Assembly (NCBI RefSeq): GCF_022387135.1
Contig: NZ_CP092462.1
Span: 620,001-684,000, forward strand
Direction: 5' to 3'
Length of the DNA: 64,000 nucleotides
Source: Comamonas sp. B21-038
GTDB taxonomy: Bacteria; Pseudomonadota; Gammaproteobacteria; Burkholderiales; Burkholderiaceae_C
Position 1 is the stretch's first letter. Every line of letters starts with the position of its first letter. The notes below the pieces were generated by a model that saw nothing but the letters and a program-made list of their open reading frames with translations, did not search any database and was not told the origin of the DNA. Below, piece by piece: positions 44,623-53,999 of the stretch. The position numbers and the translations under genes were made by a program.

Positions 44623-44697
44623 TCAGTGGAAGAACAGCGCAATCAGGATGATGATGGGGATTGGCACGCCAATCAGCCAAAGCAGGATGGATCGCAT
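44623..44697 (-). CDS. 24-residue hydrophobic membrane peptide
   Basis: Very small gene reading MRSILLWLIGVPIPIIILIA (first 20 of 24 residues), then LFFH. It is almost entirely one transmembrane helix with a positive N-terminal Arg (inside) and a central Pro-x-Pro kink. A good ribosome site (AAAGGAAA) lies 5-12 bp before the ATG. It follows the 345-aa membrane protein gene by 62 bp, and a terminator closes the transcript. Near-identical miniproteins with the IGVPIPIIIL core occur widely in proteobacteria as unannotated or hypothetical genes. Function unknown; possible membrane-complex subunit or regulator. Confidence 0.75.
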   Translation of the reverse strand: MRSILLWLIGVPIPIIILIALFFH

Positions 44698-44759
44698 GGT
44701 GTTTCCTTTCTAGGTCTGCCCGCAGGCAAAGTGGGTGTTCAGATGAAATCGATGGTCAG

Positions 44760-45797
44760 TTACGCGTCGCGCTGGCGGCCGCCGAAGGTGGCAGACAGGC
44801 TGCCGACAAAGGCACCAATCAGCAGCACCACGAACATCCACATCAGCGAATAGGCGGTGGCCTTGCGGGCCTGCTCAGCCGCTTGCTTGGCCTTCACTTC
44901 AGCGTCCTGGGCGGCTTGCTTGGCCTTGTCGATCTGTTGCTTGACCTGGTCATAGGTGGCCTGGACCTTCTTCTCCGACTCTTCCTGGCTCATGTCGGTG
45001 CGCTGTGCAACCAGGCGGCCGAGGTACTGGCGGTCTTCGTTCGACAGCGAGCCAGCTTGCAAGGAGTGCATGAACACGCTGCTCATCTCGCTGGCGTCAT
45101 CGGCGGCGGAGCGGGCCTGTTGGACGGCGTTCTGCGCGCCATCCTTGATGTCCTGCTTTTGCTGCTCGGTCGGGCCGCCCTGGCGCAGCATGCTGTTGAT
45201 CCAGTAGTTCAAATCGGAGCCCGGCTCATTGGCCTTGCCGGCCGTCACGCCCGCGGCGCCGGTCAGCGCGGCAGAGGCTGCACCGCCGATCACACCGGTG
45301 GCACCGCTGGCAGCGCCGCCCACCACCTGGGCTGCACCGCTGACCACGGCACCGGCAGCCTTGGCCGTGCCGGAGATCGCAGCACCGGCCATCGATCCGG
45401 CCACGGCCACCATCAGCATCGTTGCCAGCGCCCAGGACAGAAAGCCGTGGGCGGTATCGCGGAAGTACACCTCATCGGTGTGCAGGCCTTGCCATTTGGT
45501 GCGCAGGCGGCCGGCGATGTAGCCACCGACGCCAGCAGAAGCGAGCTGCGTGAATGCCAGCCACGCGACTGCGCCCCAGCCAATCGTCTCGCCATCGGCG
45601 CCCCGGCCGGACCAGACCGAGACCGATGACAGCCCCAGGCCGACGCCCAGCATGAACAGCAGCAGCGACAGCACGGCTGCCGCCAATGCACCTGCAAAAA
45701 TGGCAGCCCAGGAGACCGCACTTTCACTGTTCCCCGCGATCGCGCGCGGTACTGCGCCGGTGACGACGCGCTCTTCCTCTACATATGTGGTGACCAT
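44760..45797 (-). CDS. Membrane protein with glycine/alanine-rich helices, unknown function
   Basis: 345-aa inner-membrane protein, no named family that I can assign. Predicted helices: about 28-55 (SWAAIFAGALAAAVLSLLLF), 68-90 and 115-140, then a Gly/Ala-rich, glycine-zipper-like stretch (about 140-185: ATGVIGGAASAALTGAAGV). A long soluble Lys/Gln/Ala coiled coil (about 265-320) follows, and a final helix near 322-340. Related proteins are hypothetical, sometimes called PhnA- or YrzE-like. Transcribed with the 24-residue peptide. The overall look is of a stress-linked membrane protein, which is only an impression. Confidence 0.7.
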   Translation of the reverse strand: MVTTYVEEERVVTGAVPRAIAGNSESAVSWAAIFAGALAAAVLSLLLFMLGVGLGLSSVSVWSGRGADGETIGWGAVAWLAFTQLASAGVGGYIAGRLRTKWQGLHTDEVYFRDTAHGFLSWALATMLMVAVAGSMAGAAISGTAKAAGAVVSGAAQVVGGAASGATGVIGGAASAALTGAAGVTAGKANEPGSDLNYWINSMLRQGGPTEQQKQDIKDGAQNAVQQARSAADDASEMSSVFMHSLQAGSLSNEDRQYLGRLVAQRTDMSQEESEKKVQATYDQVKQQIDKAKQAAQDAEVKAKQAAEQARKATAYSLMWMFVVLLIGAFVGSLSATFGGRQRDA

Positions 45798-46106
45798 GGC
45801 TATTCCTTGTTAGATGACGCCTTTATTCTGCTTTTGGACCTTGAAAAGTTTGTAGTCCAAACGCGAACGCGCCCGTGCGCGCTTCACTGTTAGCGCCATC
45901 AGCCGATCTGCGCAAAGCCGCGCCAGGGCTGGAGCGCGGTCCGAAGCGGCAGGCTGAAATGGCAGGCGGAAATCGCAAGCGGAATCGCAAGCGGAGATGG
46001 CAGGCGATCAGGCAGGCGATTAGGCAGACCGAGTCAGATGTCCGTCCTGCTGCTTCAGGGCCGGGCCGCCACGCGGCCGCCGCTGCGGCATGCCGTGGTC
46101 AGGGGC
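45798..46106. other. Intergenic region with short tandem repeats
   Basis: 309 bp between the membrane protein gene and pdeM. The left part is its upstream region. The centre (45948-46027) is a degenerate 12-bp tandem repeat. The right part contains a GC-rich imperfect inverted repeat CGGCCGCC/GGCCGCCG; no gene. Confidence 0.5.
45948..46027. repeat. Degenerate 12-bp tandem repeat array
   Basis: About six and a half imperfect copies of a 12-13 bp unit, e.g. AATCGCAAGCGG twice in a row (45971-45994), then GGCAGGCGATCA and GGCAGGCGATTA (45999-46022). The core GGCARGCGAT also appears in the degenerate repeats at 40469-40524. Confidence 0.65.
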
Positions 46107-46814
46107 TCAATAGACGGAGACAGGCGCACTGCCATCGCTTGCAAACACCCAGGCGTGCAGCGGCTGTACGGGGACCGGTCCCGAGCCGGTGAATTCGGAA
46201 AATGCCGGCAGGTTCAGGTACGGGGCGGAGTACGCCAGGCAGGGCAGGCGCTTGCGCATCTGGGGCACACGCAATGTCGGGTGGATATGGCCGTGGATGT
46301 TGAGCGAGAAATGGTGCACACCGGTCCCCAGTGGCTCATGGCTGAGCAGCACCTGGTGGCGCGCCAGGTGGGTGTGCACATTATCGAGCAGCAGCGCCTC
46401 CGTCTGCAGGTAGCGGTCGTGGTTGCCCCGGGTCAGCACAAAGCGGGTCTTGAGGTTGGCGCGCCGCAGCATCTGCCATAGCTGAAAGGTGTCTTCGCCG
46501 ATAAAGCGGCCATGCACAAAGTCCCCCAGAATCACCAGCTCCTGCGGCTGCCACTTCTGCAGAATCTGGTGCAGGCGCAGCAGGTCCTGGCGCTGCACCT
46601 CCAGCGGCACGGCCACGCCCCGGCGGCGGAAGATATCACTCTTGCCCAGGTGCAGGTCGGCCAGGATCAGCATGCTCTCCTGCGGCCAGAACAGCGCGCG
46701 CTCGGCCAGCACCAAAAACTCCATGCCGGCCATGCTGGCCGCGACATGGTCCTGCGGAGACGGGGACAGTTGAATGGGGGAGAAAAACTCTGCCGATTGC
46801 GTTCCTGCCATCAA
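46107..46814 (-). CDS. pdeM: Ligase-associated DNA damage response endonuclease PdeM
   Basis: 235-aa metallophosphoesterase. The metal-binding blocks appear in order: LILADLHLGKSD (about 44-55), VILGDFVHGRFI (about 94-105), LTRGNHDRYL (about 138-147) and LNIHGHIHP (about 178-186). It is the fourth and last gene of the ligase-associated operon; its ATG overlaps the helicase stop by four bases. The named family (ligase-associated DNA damage response endonuclease) is known from genome context and is presumed to process DNA ends. Confidence 0.9.
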   Translation of the reverse strand: MMAGTQSAEFFSPIQLSPSPQDHVAASMAGMEFLVLAERALFWPQESMLILADLHLGKSDIFRRRGVAVPLEVQRQDLLRLHQILQKWQPQELVILGDFVHGRFIGEDTFQLWQMLRRANLKTRFVLTRGNHDRYLQTEALLLDNVHTHLARHQVLLSHEPLGTGVHHFSLNIHGHIHPTLRVPQMRKRLPCLAYSAPYLNLPAFSEFTGSGPVPVQPLHAWVFASDGSAPVSVY

Positions 46815-49504
46815 GATCGATCCTGTAGTTGTGGGGTGCGACGCGCTGCAGTACGCGTCCCCTGCGGTGGGGTGCCCTTGGAGCGGGGGCGCTGGGGTGC
46901 AGCGCCACGGCTTAGGGCGCCGCTGCGGGATGGGCGGGTGCGAGGCGCGCCCGTGCGCGGTCCAGGCTCGCCTGCGGCCTGGCGCTCCTGCTGCGCGGCC
47001 ATGCGGCGCACCTTGTCCTGCCAGGTCTCATTGCTGAGCTGGCCGCGAAAGCTCTCGGCCCACAGCCCGAACGAGAAGGGCGTGTGCCTGGCCGGAAAGC
47101 GCAAGGCCATCTGCCGCCCCGCAATGCTGGCCAGCAGCCTTTGCATGGTGGGCAGGTGCAGCTCCTGGTCCAGCGCCTCCTGCCGGGCCTGGCGCAGCAG
47201 CAAATGCTCGGGGTCGTACTTGCTCAGCACATCAAACAACAGGCTGGCGGAGACCTGCAATTGCCGGTCACTGGCGCGGCTCTTCTTGCCCGGCACCTTG
47301 GATTGCACCAGGCCGGCAATCTGCGCAATCTCCTTGAAGCGCTTGCGTGCCAGCTCGCTGAAGTTGACCGCTGAGCGCAGGTCGGTGTCGAGCCCGTCAA
47401 GCTTGAAGATTTCTGCCCAGTCCACCGCATTCGCATCGATGGGCAAGGTCGGCTGGATCATCAGCCCGATCTCATTGCAGGCCCAGGCAAAGGTATTGGC
47501 CTGCAGATGCGCCAGGCGCGTCGCGATCAGCACCGCCAGCCCCTCATGCGCGACCCGGCCGGCAAAGGGGTAGACAAACAGCGGTGCGGCTTTGGCGGCC
47601 TGGCTGGCTTGGGTGTTGCCGACCTGCTCAATCAGCAGCTGGTCGGCCCCCGGCACCAGCGAGCGCTGGCTTTGCAGCTGCAGCAGCGGCTGCAGCCATT
47701 GCAGCTCACGGGCATGCGGTGCGTCATCGGCGGCGGGGCTGGCAGCGGCCGTGCTCAGCAGCTGCTGCATGCGCTCACCCAATGATGACGACATTGGCAT
47801 CAGCGAGCCTGCCCAGGCAGGGGTCAGCAGGCCCACCTCGGCACTGCGGCGCACCCAGGCGGTCTGGTTTTCCAGCCGCACCAGCACCAGACTGCGGCCC
47901 GCAAAGTTGAAGACATCGCCAGGGCTGAGCCGTGCAATAAACGCCTCTTCGACCGAGCCCAGCCGCGCGCCGCGCAGGTACTGCACATTGACTGCGCCGT
48001 GCGCGGTGATTGTGCCGATCGACATGCGGTGCATGCGCACCACGCCGGTGTTGGCCGGCTGGCACATGCCATCTGCACAGTGCAGGCGTTCATACTGCGG
48101 GTACTGCACCAGCGAATCGCTGCCATGCTCCAAAAACGCCAGCACCGCCTGCCACTGCGCATCGCTCAGATCACGAAAAGCCGCAGTGCGCCGCACCTCG
48201 GCCAGCAGCTCCGGCGGCCTGAAGCCTCCTGCCAGCGCCGCGCTCATCGCATGCTGGCTCAGCACATCAAAGCACAGGCGCAGTGGCTCGCGCCGCTCAT
48301 ACACCTGGGCCTCGGCCAGCTCGCGCACGGCGGCAAACTCGGCCAGGTCCATCGCCTGGGTGGCAACCGCTTCCACATGCACAGCAGCACCGGGCCGGTG
48401 CTTGGCGCGGCCGGCGCGCTGCACCATGCGGGCGACAGAGCGTGCACCGCCAATCTGGATCACGCGCTCCACTGCCGGGAAGTCCACGCCCAAATCCAGG
48501 CTGCTGGTTGCCACCACGCAGCGCAGAGTGCCTGCGCGCAGGCGCTGCTCCACCGACTGCCGCACACCCTGGTCCAGCGAGCCATGGTGGATCGCCAAGG
48601 TCTCGGCATCTTCCGGCCAGATGCTCGCCAGCGCCGTATGCCACAGCTCGGCCTGCGCGCGGGTGTTGGTAAACACAATCGTGCTGGGCGCGCTGAACAC
48701 CAGCTTGGCCACCTCGCCCAGATTGGCCAGGCCCAAATGCCCCGCCCAGGGCATGCGCGTGCCCAGCGGCGGCGTGATGCTGTGCAGATGAAACGGCTTG
48801 GGCCGCATGTCCTGGATCATTGCCGGCGCCTGCACCTGCCAGGCGCTCAGCAGCACATCGCTGGCCTCCTGCAGATTGCCAATCGTTGCCGACAGGCCCC
48901 AGACCTGCGCCTGCGGTGCCAGCGCCTGGATGCGCGCCAGGTTCAGCTGCAGCAGCACCCCGCGCTTACTGGGCAAGAGCTCATGCCACTCATCCACCAC
49001 AATGCAGCGCAGCTGGCTGAACTGCTCGCGGCTGCGCTCATGGCTCAGCAGCAGCGCCAAAGATTCGGGCGTTATCACCACCAGCTGCGCCTTGCCGGTG
49101 TCGGTGAGGCGCTTGTCGCGTGATGTGGCGTCGCCCGTGCGCATGGCCACTTGCCAATGGGGCAGCACCGCCGCTACCGGGCCGGTGATGCGTTCACGGG
49201 TGTCGCTGGCCAGTGCGCGCAACGGCGTTACCCAGAGCATGCGTGGGCCATGGCTGGCGCGGCCTTCGGGCGTTTCAGCCTCGGCCATCGCCTGCATCAA
49301 CGGCCCGCCCAGCGCCGCCAAGGTCTTGCCCCGGCCGGTGGGTGCCGATATCAAACCACTGTGCCCGTCTGCATACGTGCGCCAGGCCTGTTGCTGGAAC
49401 ACGGCCGCGCCGATGTCCTGCGCCTTCAGCCAGTCGCGCCAGCGCTTGGCCGCGCGCTGCATTGCGCGGTCGCTGGGGGCCGGGCTGTGGTCCAGCTCAG
49501 CCAT
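46811..49504 (-). CDS. Ligase-associated DNA damage response DEXH-box helicase (Lhr-like)
   Basis: 897-aa superfamily 2 helicase, Lhr branch. Walker A is ISAPTGRGKTLAALGG near 55, the DExH box is VVDEWHELLPSKRG near 168, motif Ia/Ib is VTPLRALASD, and motif VI-like LGVDFPAVERVIQIGG with QRAGRAKHRPG is in the second RecA domain (about 345-380). A Lhr-specific C-terminal region follows. It overlaps the ligase gene by 8 bp and pdeM by 4 bp. The last 60 residues are basic, Arg/Pro-rich and likely disordered. It is predicted to unwind damaged DNA for the operon's nuclease and ligase. Confidence 0.93.
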   Translation of the reverse strand: MAELDHSPAPSDRAMQRAAKRWRDWLKAQDIGAAVFQQQAWRTYADGHSGLISAPTGRGKTLAALGGPLMQAMAEAETPEGRASHGPRMLWVTPLRALASDTRERITGPVAAVLPHWQVAMRTGDATSRDKRLTDTGKAQLVVITPESLALLLSHERSREQFSQLRCIVVDEWHELLPSKRGVLLQLNLARIQALAPQAQVWGLSATIGNLQEASDVLLSAWQVQAPAMIQDMRPKPFHLHSITPPLGTRMPWAGHLGLANLGEVAKLVFSAPSTIVFTNTRAQAELWHTALASIWPEDAETLAIHHGSLDQGVRQSVEQRLRAGTLRCVVATSSLDLGVDFPAVERVIQIGGARSVARMVQRAGRAKHRPGAAVHVEAVATQAMDLAEFAAVRELAEAQVYERREPLRLCFDVLSQHAMSAALAGGFRPPELLAEVRRTAAFRDLSDAQWQAVLAFLEHGSDSLVQYPQYERLHCADGMCQPANTGVVRMHRMSIGTITAHGAVNVQYLRGARLGSVEEAFIARLSPGDVFNFAGRSLVLVRLENQTAWVRRSAEVGLLTPAWAGSLMPMSSSLGERMQQLLSTAAASPAADDAPHARELQWLQPLLQLQSQRSLVPGADQLLIEQVGNTQASQAAKAAPLFVYPFAGRVAHEGLAVLIATRLAHLQANTFAWACNEIGLMIQPTLPIDANAVDWAEIFKLDGLDTDLRSAVNFSELARKRFKEIAQIAGLVQSKVPGKKSRASDRQLQVSASLLFDVLSKYDPEHLLLRQARQEALDQELHLPTMQRLLASIAGRQMALRFPARHTPFSFGLWAESFRGQLSNETWQDKVRRMAAQQERQAAGEPGPRTGAPRTRPSRSGALSRGAAPQRPRSKGTPPQGTRTAARRTPQLQDRS

Positions 49505-51212
49505 CGGCCAACTCCAGCAAGGCGCTCAACTGGTCGGCGTCCTGCGGGGTCTTGTCCTCGCGCCAGCGCAAGATGCGCGGAAAGCGCACCGCCACGCCGG
49601 ATTTGTGGCGGGTCGAGCGGTTCACGCCTTCAAACGCAATCTCAAACACGAGGCTGGGCGTGACTGAGCGCACCGGCCCAAAGCGCTCCACCGTGTGGCT
49701 GCGTATCCATTTGTCCAGCCGCAAAATCTCGACATCGGTGAGGCCTGAGTAGGCCTTGGCGACGGGCACCAGCGCATCGCCGCTCCACACCGCAAAGGTG
49801 TAGTCGGTGTGCAAGGTGCTGCGCCGGCCACTGCCGCTTTGGGCATAGATCAGCACCGCATCAATGCTGAACGGGTCCACCTTCCACTTCCACCAATCGC
49901 CCCGGCGCCGGCCTTCTTTGTAGGGTGAGGCGAGCGCCTTCAGCATCAGCCCTTCGGCGTTGTGCTCGGCAGCGGTAGTGCGCAGTGGGGGTAGCGCATC
50001 CCAGCTGTCAAACGGCAGTTGGGGTGATATGCCCAGCGCCGGCAAATCCGCATGCCGGATGACCTGCTCCAGCTTGGCACGGCGCTGCGCCAGCGGCTGC
50101 GCGCGCAGGTCTTCGCCATCGCACTCCAGCAGGTCATAAAACAGAATGCGCGCAGGCACGGTCTGCATCAGCTTGGCAGAAGGCTTGCGCTTTTGAATGC
50201 GGCTTTGCAGCGCCACAAAGCCCAGCGGCTTGTTCTGTTCGTAATCCCAGGCCAGCAGTTCGCCATCGAGCACCATGTCGCGCGGCAGCAGTGCGGCGGC
50301 CGTCTCCAGCTCGGGAAAGCGGCCATCCAGCCGTTCTTCGCCACGCGACCACAGATAAGGCGCATGGCCCTGGCGCCGCACCAGCTGCACCCGTATGCCA
50401 TCCCACTTCCATTCGGCCAGCCAGTCCTTGGGGTCGCCCAGCGCATCTGGCTCTTGCGGCAGGGGCGAGGCGAGGTAGAACGGATAGGGCTTGTCCAGCA
50501 GCTGCGCGCTGGTTTCCGGGTCCATCAAGGCCTCATAGGCCTGGGCGCTGGGCAACCATTCGCCCACCATGCGGTGCGCCATATCGGCGGCAGATATGCC
50601 CACCAAGGGGGCCAGGCTGTTTTGCAGACTCCGCTTGTTGACACCGGCACGCAGCGATCCGGTCAGCAGTTTGTTGAAGACCAGGCGCGAGGGGGTATCG
50701 AGCTGCTGCCAGGCCTGCTGTATCGCACGCTTGCGCTGCTCGGCATCGGCGGCGACCAGCGGCAGCAAAAACTGCTCGGTCCATTCGTCGAGCCGGCTGT
50801 CGTTGTCCGGTGTTTTAAAGGTGGCGCCTAGCAAGCTTGCATGCCAGGGCGCATCGGCATCGGGTGGCAGCGCGGCGCCGGGCGCATCCACCAGCTCGGG
50901 GTGGTGGGTACGTTGTTTTTGCCAGGCCGCCACCAAGAGCGACAAAGTCTCCGCCAAATCGCCCACCTGGCGGTAGCTCTCTTCCACCAGCCACAGCGGA
51001 AGGGCGGTCAACTCGCTCACCCAGCTGCGCAGCTCGGTGGTGGTGGCCAGGCGGTTCTTGCCAGTGTTCACCTTGCCGCCGCTCAGCACATAGACGGCCC
51101 AGGTCGCCTCAGCAGCAGTCACGCCGGCAAAGTACTGCTGCAAGGCCAGCTCGCGGTCGCGGGTGCCGGATGCCTCATCCAGCAGCTGGTACAGCGCCAC
51201 AAAGCGGTTCAT
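49497..51212 (-). CDS. ATP-dependent DNA ligase of the ligase-associated repair operon
   Basis: 571-aa ATP-dependent ligase. The adenylated Lys is K269 in AEWKWDGIRVQL. Other nucleotidyl-transferase motifs are SRGEERLDGRFPE (about 288-300), VLDGELLAWD (about 313-322) and EGLMLKALASPYKEGRRRGDWWKWK (about 418-443). An N-terminal all-helical DNA-binding domain (about 1-190) precedes it, as in eukaryal/archaeal-type ligases. It lies between the exonuclease (ATGA overlap at 51209-51212) and the helicase. It is not the NAD-dependent replicative LigA and is presumably for DNA break repair. Confidence 0.94.
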   Translation of the reverse strand: MNRFVALYQLLDEASGTRDRELALQQYFAGVTAAEATWAVYVLSGGKVNTGKNRLATTTELRSWVSELTALPLWLVEESYRQVGDLAETLSLLVAAWQKQRTHHPELVDAPGAALPPDADAPWHASLLGATFKTPDNDSRLDEWTEQFLLPLVAADAEQRKRAIQQAWQQLDTPSRLVFNKLLTGSLRAGVNKRSLQNSLAPLVGISAADMAHRMVGEWLPSAQAYEALMDPETSAQLLDKPYPFYLASPLPQEPDALGDPKDWLAEWKWDGIRVQLVRRQGHAPYLWSRGEERLDGRFPELETAAALLPRDMVLDGELLAWDYEQNKPLGFVALQSRIQKRKPSAKLMQTVPARILFYDLLECDGEDLRAQPLAQRRAKLEQVIRHADLPALGISPQLPFDSWDALPPLRTTAAEHNAEGLMLKALASPYKEGRRRGDWWKWKVDPFSIDAVLIYAQSGSGRRSTLHTDYTFAVWSGDALVPVAKAYSGLTDVEILRLDKWIRSHTVERFGPVRSVTPSLVFEIAFEGVNRSTRHKSGVAVRFPRILRWREDKTPQDADQLSALLELADG

Positions 51213-52249
51213 TCGGCCGCCTCCTCTTCATCGCCGTAGGCGGTGCGCAGCCGCTCCGCCTGTATGCCCAGGCTCTGCAGGTAGGGGATCAGTGCATCGG
51301 TATTGCCATGGGTAGCGAGCACCCGCTGGGCACCACTTTCGGTAATCGTGTCGACCAGTTCCTGCCAATCGGCATGGTCTGATATGACAAAGCCGCGCTG
51401 CATATTGCGCCGCCGCCGGTTGCCGCGCAGCAGCATCCAGCCCGAGGCAAAGCCTTGCTCCACCTGTTTAAAGCGCTTGAGCCAGGCGGAATCTTGCGCA
51501 GAAGGGGGCGCCAGCACCATGCGGCCGGCAAAGTCGGTATCGGTGGGCACATCGGCCACCATCTCGGTAGCGGCCAGCGCAATGCCTGCCTGCCGGTAAA
51601 TATCGGTGCCGCGCGCCATTGCGCCATGCAGCAATACAGGCGCATCCAGCTTGCCAGCCAAGCCCGCCAGCACCCGCTGGGCCTTGCCCAGGCTGTAGGC
51701 ATACAGCACAGCCGCCTTGCCCTGCGCCTTGCAATGCGCCACCCAGCGCTCTATGCGTTCCACCTCATGGGCCATCGTGGGCCAGGCGTACACCGGGTAG
51801 GCAAACGTTGCCTCGCAAATCAGGGTATCGCAGCGCAGCAGCTCAAAGGCTTCGCAGGTGGGGTCCGGCTCCCGCTTGAAGTCGCCCGTGAACACCCATA
51901 CCGCATCGCCGTGCTGCACCCGCACCTGGGCCGATCCCAATATGTGCCCCGCCGGGTGCAGCGACACCTGCACCTCCCCCATCGTGATCGTCTGCCCAAA
52001 CGGCAGCGCATGGATGTTCTGCTCCCCCAGCCGCCAGCGGAGTATTGGCTCGCTGGTCGTGCTGCAGTAGTACTCGCCCATCCCAATGTGCGCATGGTCC
52101 GAGTGGCCGTGGGTGACAAAAGTGCGGTGTACCGGCTTCCAGGCATCAATATAAAAATCCCCAGCCGCGCAGTACAGACCTTTGTCGGTCAGCGTGATGA
52201 CGTCAGCGGGTGGGGAGTTGGCAGATGCAGAAGCAGCGAGCATGGGCAA
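51209..52249 (-). CDS. Ligase-associated DNA damage response exonuclease (metallo-beta-lactamase fold)
   Basis: 346-aa SNM1/CPSF-like nuclease. The metal-binding HxHxDH motif is THGHSDHAHIG near residue 47-57, and further family blocks are AGHILGSAQVRV near 104, FTGDFKREPDP near 122 and SDHADWQEL near 300. First gene of the four-gene operon (exonuclease-ligase-helicase-PdeM). The start is ATG at 52249, with a second in-frame ATG two codons later. Upstream lies the AT-rich Septu island, so the promoter region is at the island edge. Confidence 0.92.
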   Translation of the reverse strand: MPMLAASASANSPPADVITLTDKGLYCAAGDFYIDAWKPVHRTFVTHGHSDHAHIGMGEYYCSTTSEPILRWRLGEQNIHALPFGQTITMGEVQVSLHPAGHILGSAQVRVQHGDAVWVFTGDFKREPDPTCEAFELLRCDTLICEATFAYPVYAWPTMAHEVERIERWVAHCKAQGKAAVLYAYSLGKAQRVLAGLAGKLDAPVLLHGAMARGTDIYRQAGIALAATEMVADVPTDTDFAGRMVLAPPSAQDSAWLKRFKQVEQGFASGWMLLRGNRRRRNMQRGFVISDHADWQELVDTITESGAQRVLATHGNTDALIPYLQSLGIQAERLRTAYGDEEEAAE

Positions 52250-52532
52250 ATTCTGCGGCTGCGGGGGAGGGGGTGGGCGTCAGAGTTTGCCTTGTTGGGG
52301 TGCGGGAGGGCTTGCAACCTTATTCGAATGATATATTTGGTCTCACCTTGATACAATCTGTTTGATTTATTGTCTTCGAGTTATTTATTTAAGCATTATT
52401 TTTGAATTTCATCTGCGGTAAGTAAAATAAATTTTTGGATTTCGATGAGGAGCGCGAAATTGATAAATAAAGCGAGTAAAAGGATTTTTATAATTAATTT
52501 GTTAGTTGATAAACGTTTTGTGGGACGCGTAG

Positions 52533-53999
52533 ATGTATATTAAAAAACTCCAAATAAAAAATTTTCGCGGTTTTGATCTGCAGAATTTTAATTTTAAACC
52601 TGGTTTTAATTTGCTTGTTGGTGAAAATGGTGCTGGGAAGACAACCATTTTGCGTTCGATCATGGCTGTGCTAGGTAGGCCTCGCGGCTCAATTAAATCA
52701 AAATTTCTTGAGGATGCGGATATTAAACTAGGCTTTGAAAGCTCTGAAATTTATTTGCTAACATATTCTCGATATGAAGAAGTTTTGGAATATTCGATTG
52801 AGAAAAAACTTTGGCAAAATTTAAAGCGCTTAGGCGATAAGAAAAAATACCCCTTGGTCTTGCATTATCCTTCTAGCGAGTCCATATGTATCGCGATGAA
52901 AAGCAAGCGAATCGGGCGGCGTAAGCATACTGATGATAATTTGGATTTTGATAATGAAAATTTTCTATATAGATTTGAGGAGAATATTTCAAATAAATTG
53001 AGAATTTCAAATAGCCAAGACTTCGGAAATAGTGGTCCTATTCGTGATTTTGTAAGAAAAATATTATCATCTTTTTCCCCGGGAATAAGTTCATTTTATT
53101 GGATTTTTGAGCCATATTCTTGCATGATAGTTACTGGGAAAAGTAATAGGCAGTTAGATTCTAGACTGGAGCAAAACATCTGCGAATATGTTATGCGTAA
53201 GCTAGATAAAAACCAAATGCAAAAAAAACCATTCAGGTGGCCAGATAGGACTAAAGTTGTCCTGCACCCGGAACCTATATCGAGCGAGGATTACGGATTT
53301 AACATCCCTAGTTTTCACGAAATTATGGATGGTGTGGATTTTCTATCTGAGGAAGACAGAAATATCGTTATGTCAGCTTCATTGGAAATTAGACTGACGC
53401 CTCGAATAATGGTTATGCATAAACTTGGCCCTCTGAGTTTGGATCAGCTATCAGATGGGGAGCAGCGACTTTTCTCCCTTTTTGTAGATATTGCACGACA
53501 GTTGTATCTTAAAAACACTAACTATAATTTGGGCGAAGGTGACGCTATTGTTCTAATAGATGAAATCGACGTGCATTTGCATCCAAAATGGCAGCGCATT
53601 ATCGTTCCTGCTCTGGAGGATTTGTTCCCGAATTGTCAATTCATTGCAACAACTCATTCTCCATTCGTAATTCAAGCTACAAGTCGAGAAAAAATACACT
53701 GTATTAGTACCGGCTCGGCAATGCATGTGTCAGACGGAGGAAATAGTATTGAAGACATCCTTGAAGAGGTTCAGGGAATTGACTTGCCTCAGCGCAGTGT
53801 TCGTGCAGAGGCTTTGAGTGAAGCTGCTAATGAGTACTTCACACTACTAGGACGGCAACGTGATAACGATGTGGTTGATCTTGAAAGATTGCGAGTGGTG
53901 GAGCAAAGATATCGGGAGGCGAGTGAGCCATTCACTTCAGATCCTGCCACACACGCATTGCTAAAACTACTAGTAATTAAATCGGGGGATAATAGATGA
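52533..53999 (+). CDS. ptuA: Septu anti-phage system ATPase PtuA
   Basis: 488-aa SMC/RecF-like ATPase. Walker [11 protein letters not shown] is at residues 29-38, the ABC signature [18 protein letters not shown] at about 304-321, Walker [14 protein letters not shown] at about 337-349, and the switch His in [11 protein letters not shown] near 373. The N-terminal [13 protein letters not shown] is typical of Septu PtuA and of retron/overcoming-lysogenisation-like ATPases. Codon usage is AT-rich, unlike the neighbours. A GGGA site lies 7 bp before the ATG. It ends overlapping ptuB (ATGA), the layout of known Septu type I operons. Confidence 0.9.
   Translation: MYIKKLQIKNFRGFDLQNFNFKPGFNLLVGENGAGKTTILRSIMAVLGRPRGSIKSKFLEDADIKLGFESSEIYLLTYSRYEEVLEYSIEKKLWQNLKRLGDKKKYPLVLHYPSSESICIAMKSKRIGRRKHTDDNLDFDNENFLYRFEENISNKLRISNSQDFGNSGPIRDFVRKILSSFSPGISSFYWIFEPYSCMIVTGKSNRQLDSRLEQNICEYVMRKLDKNQMQKKPFRWPDRTKVVLHPEPISSEDYGFNIPSFHEIMDGVDFLSEEDRNIVMSASLEIRLTPRIMVMHKLGPLSLDQLSDGEQRLFSLFVDIARQLYLKNTNYNLGEGDAIVLIDEIDVHLHPKWQRIIVPALEDLFPNCQFIATTHSPFVIQATSREKIHCISTGSAMHVSDGGNSIEDILEEVQGIDLPQRSVRAEALSEAANEYFTLLGRQRDNDVVDLERLRVVEQRYREASEPFTSDPATHALLKLLVIKSGDNR

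Noticed and set aside
52250..52532. Direct repeats flanking the Septu island
   Set aside because: Only short AT-rich coincidences (such as GATATAT) are shared by the two edges, not enough to call a target duplication.
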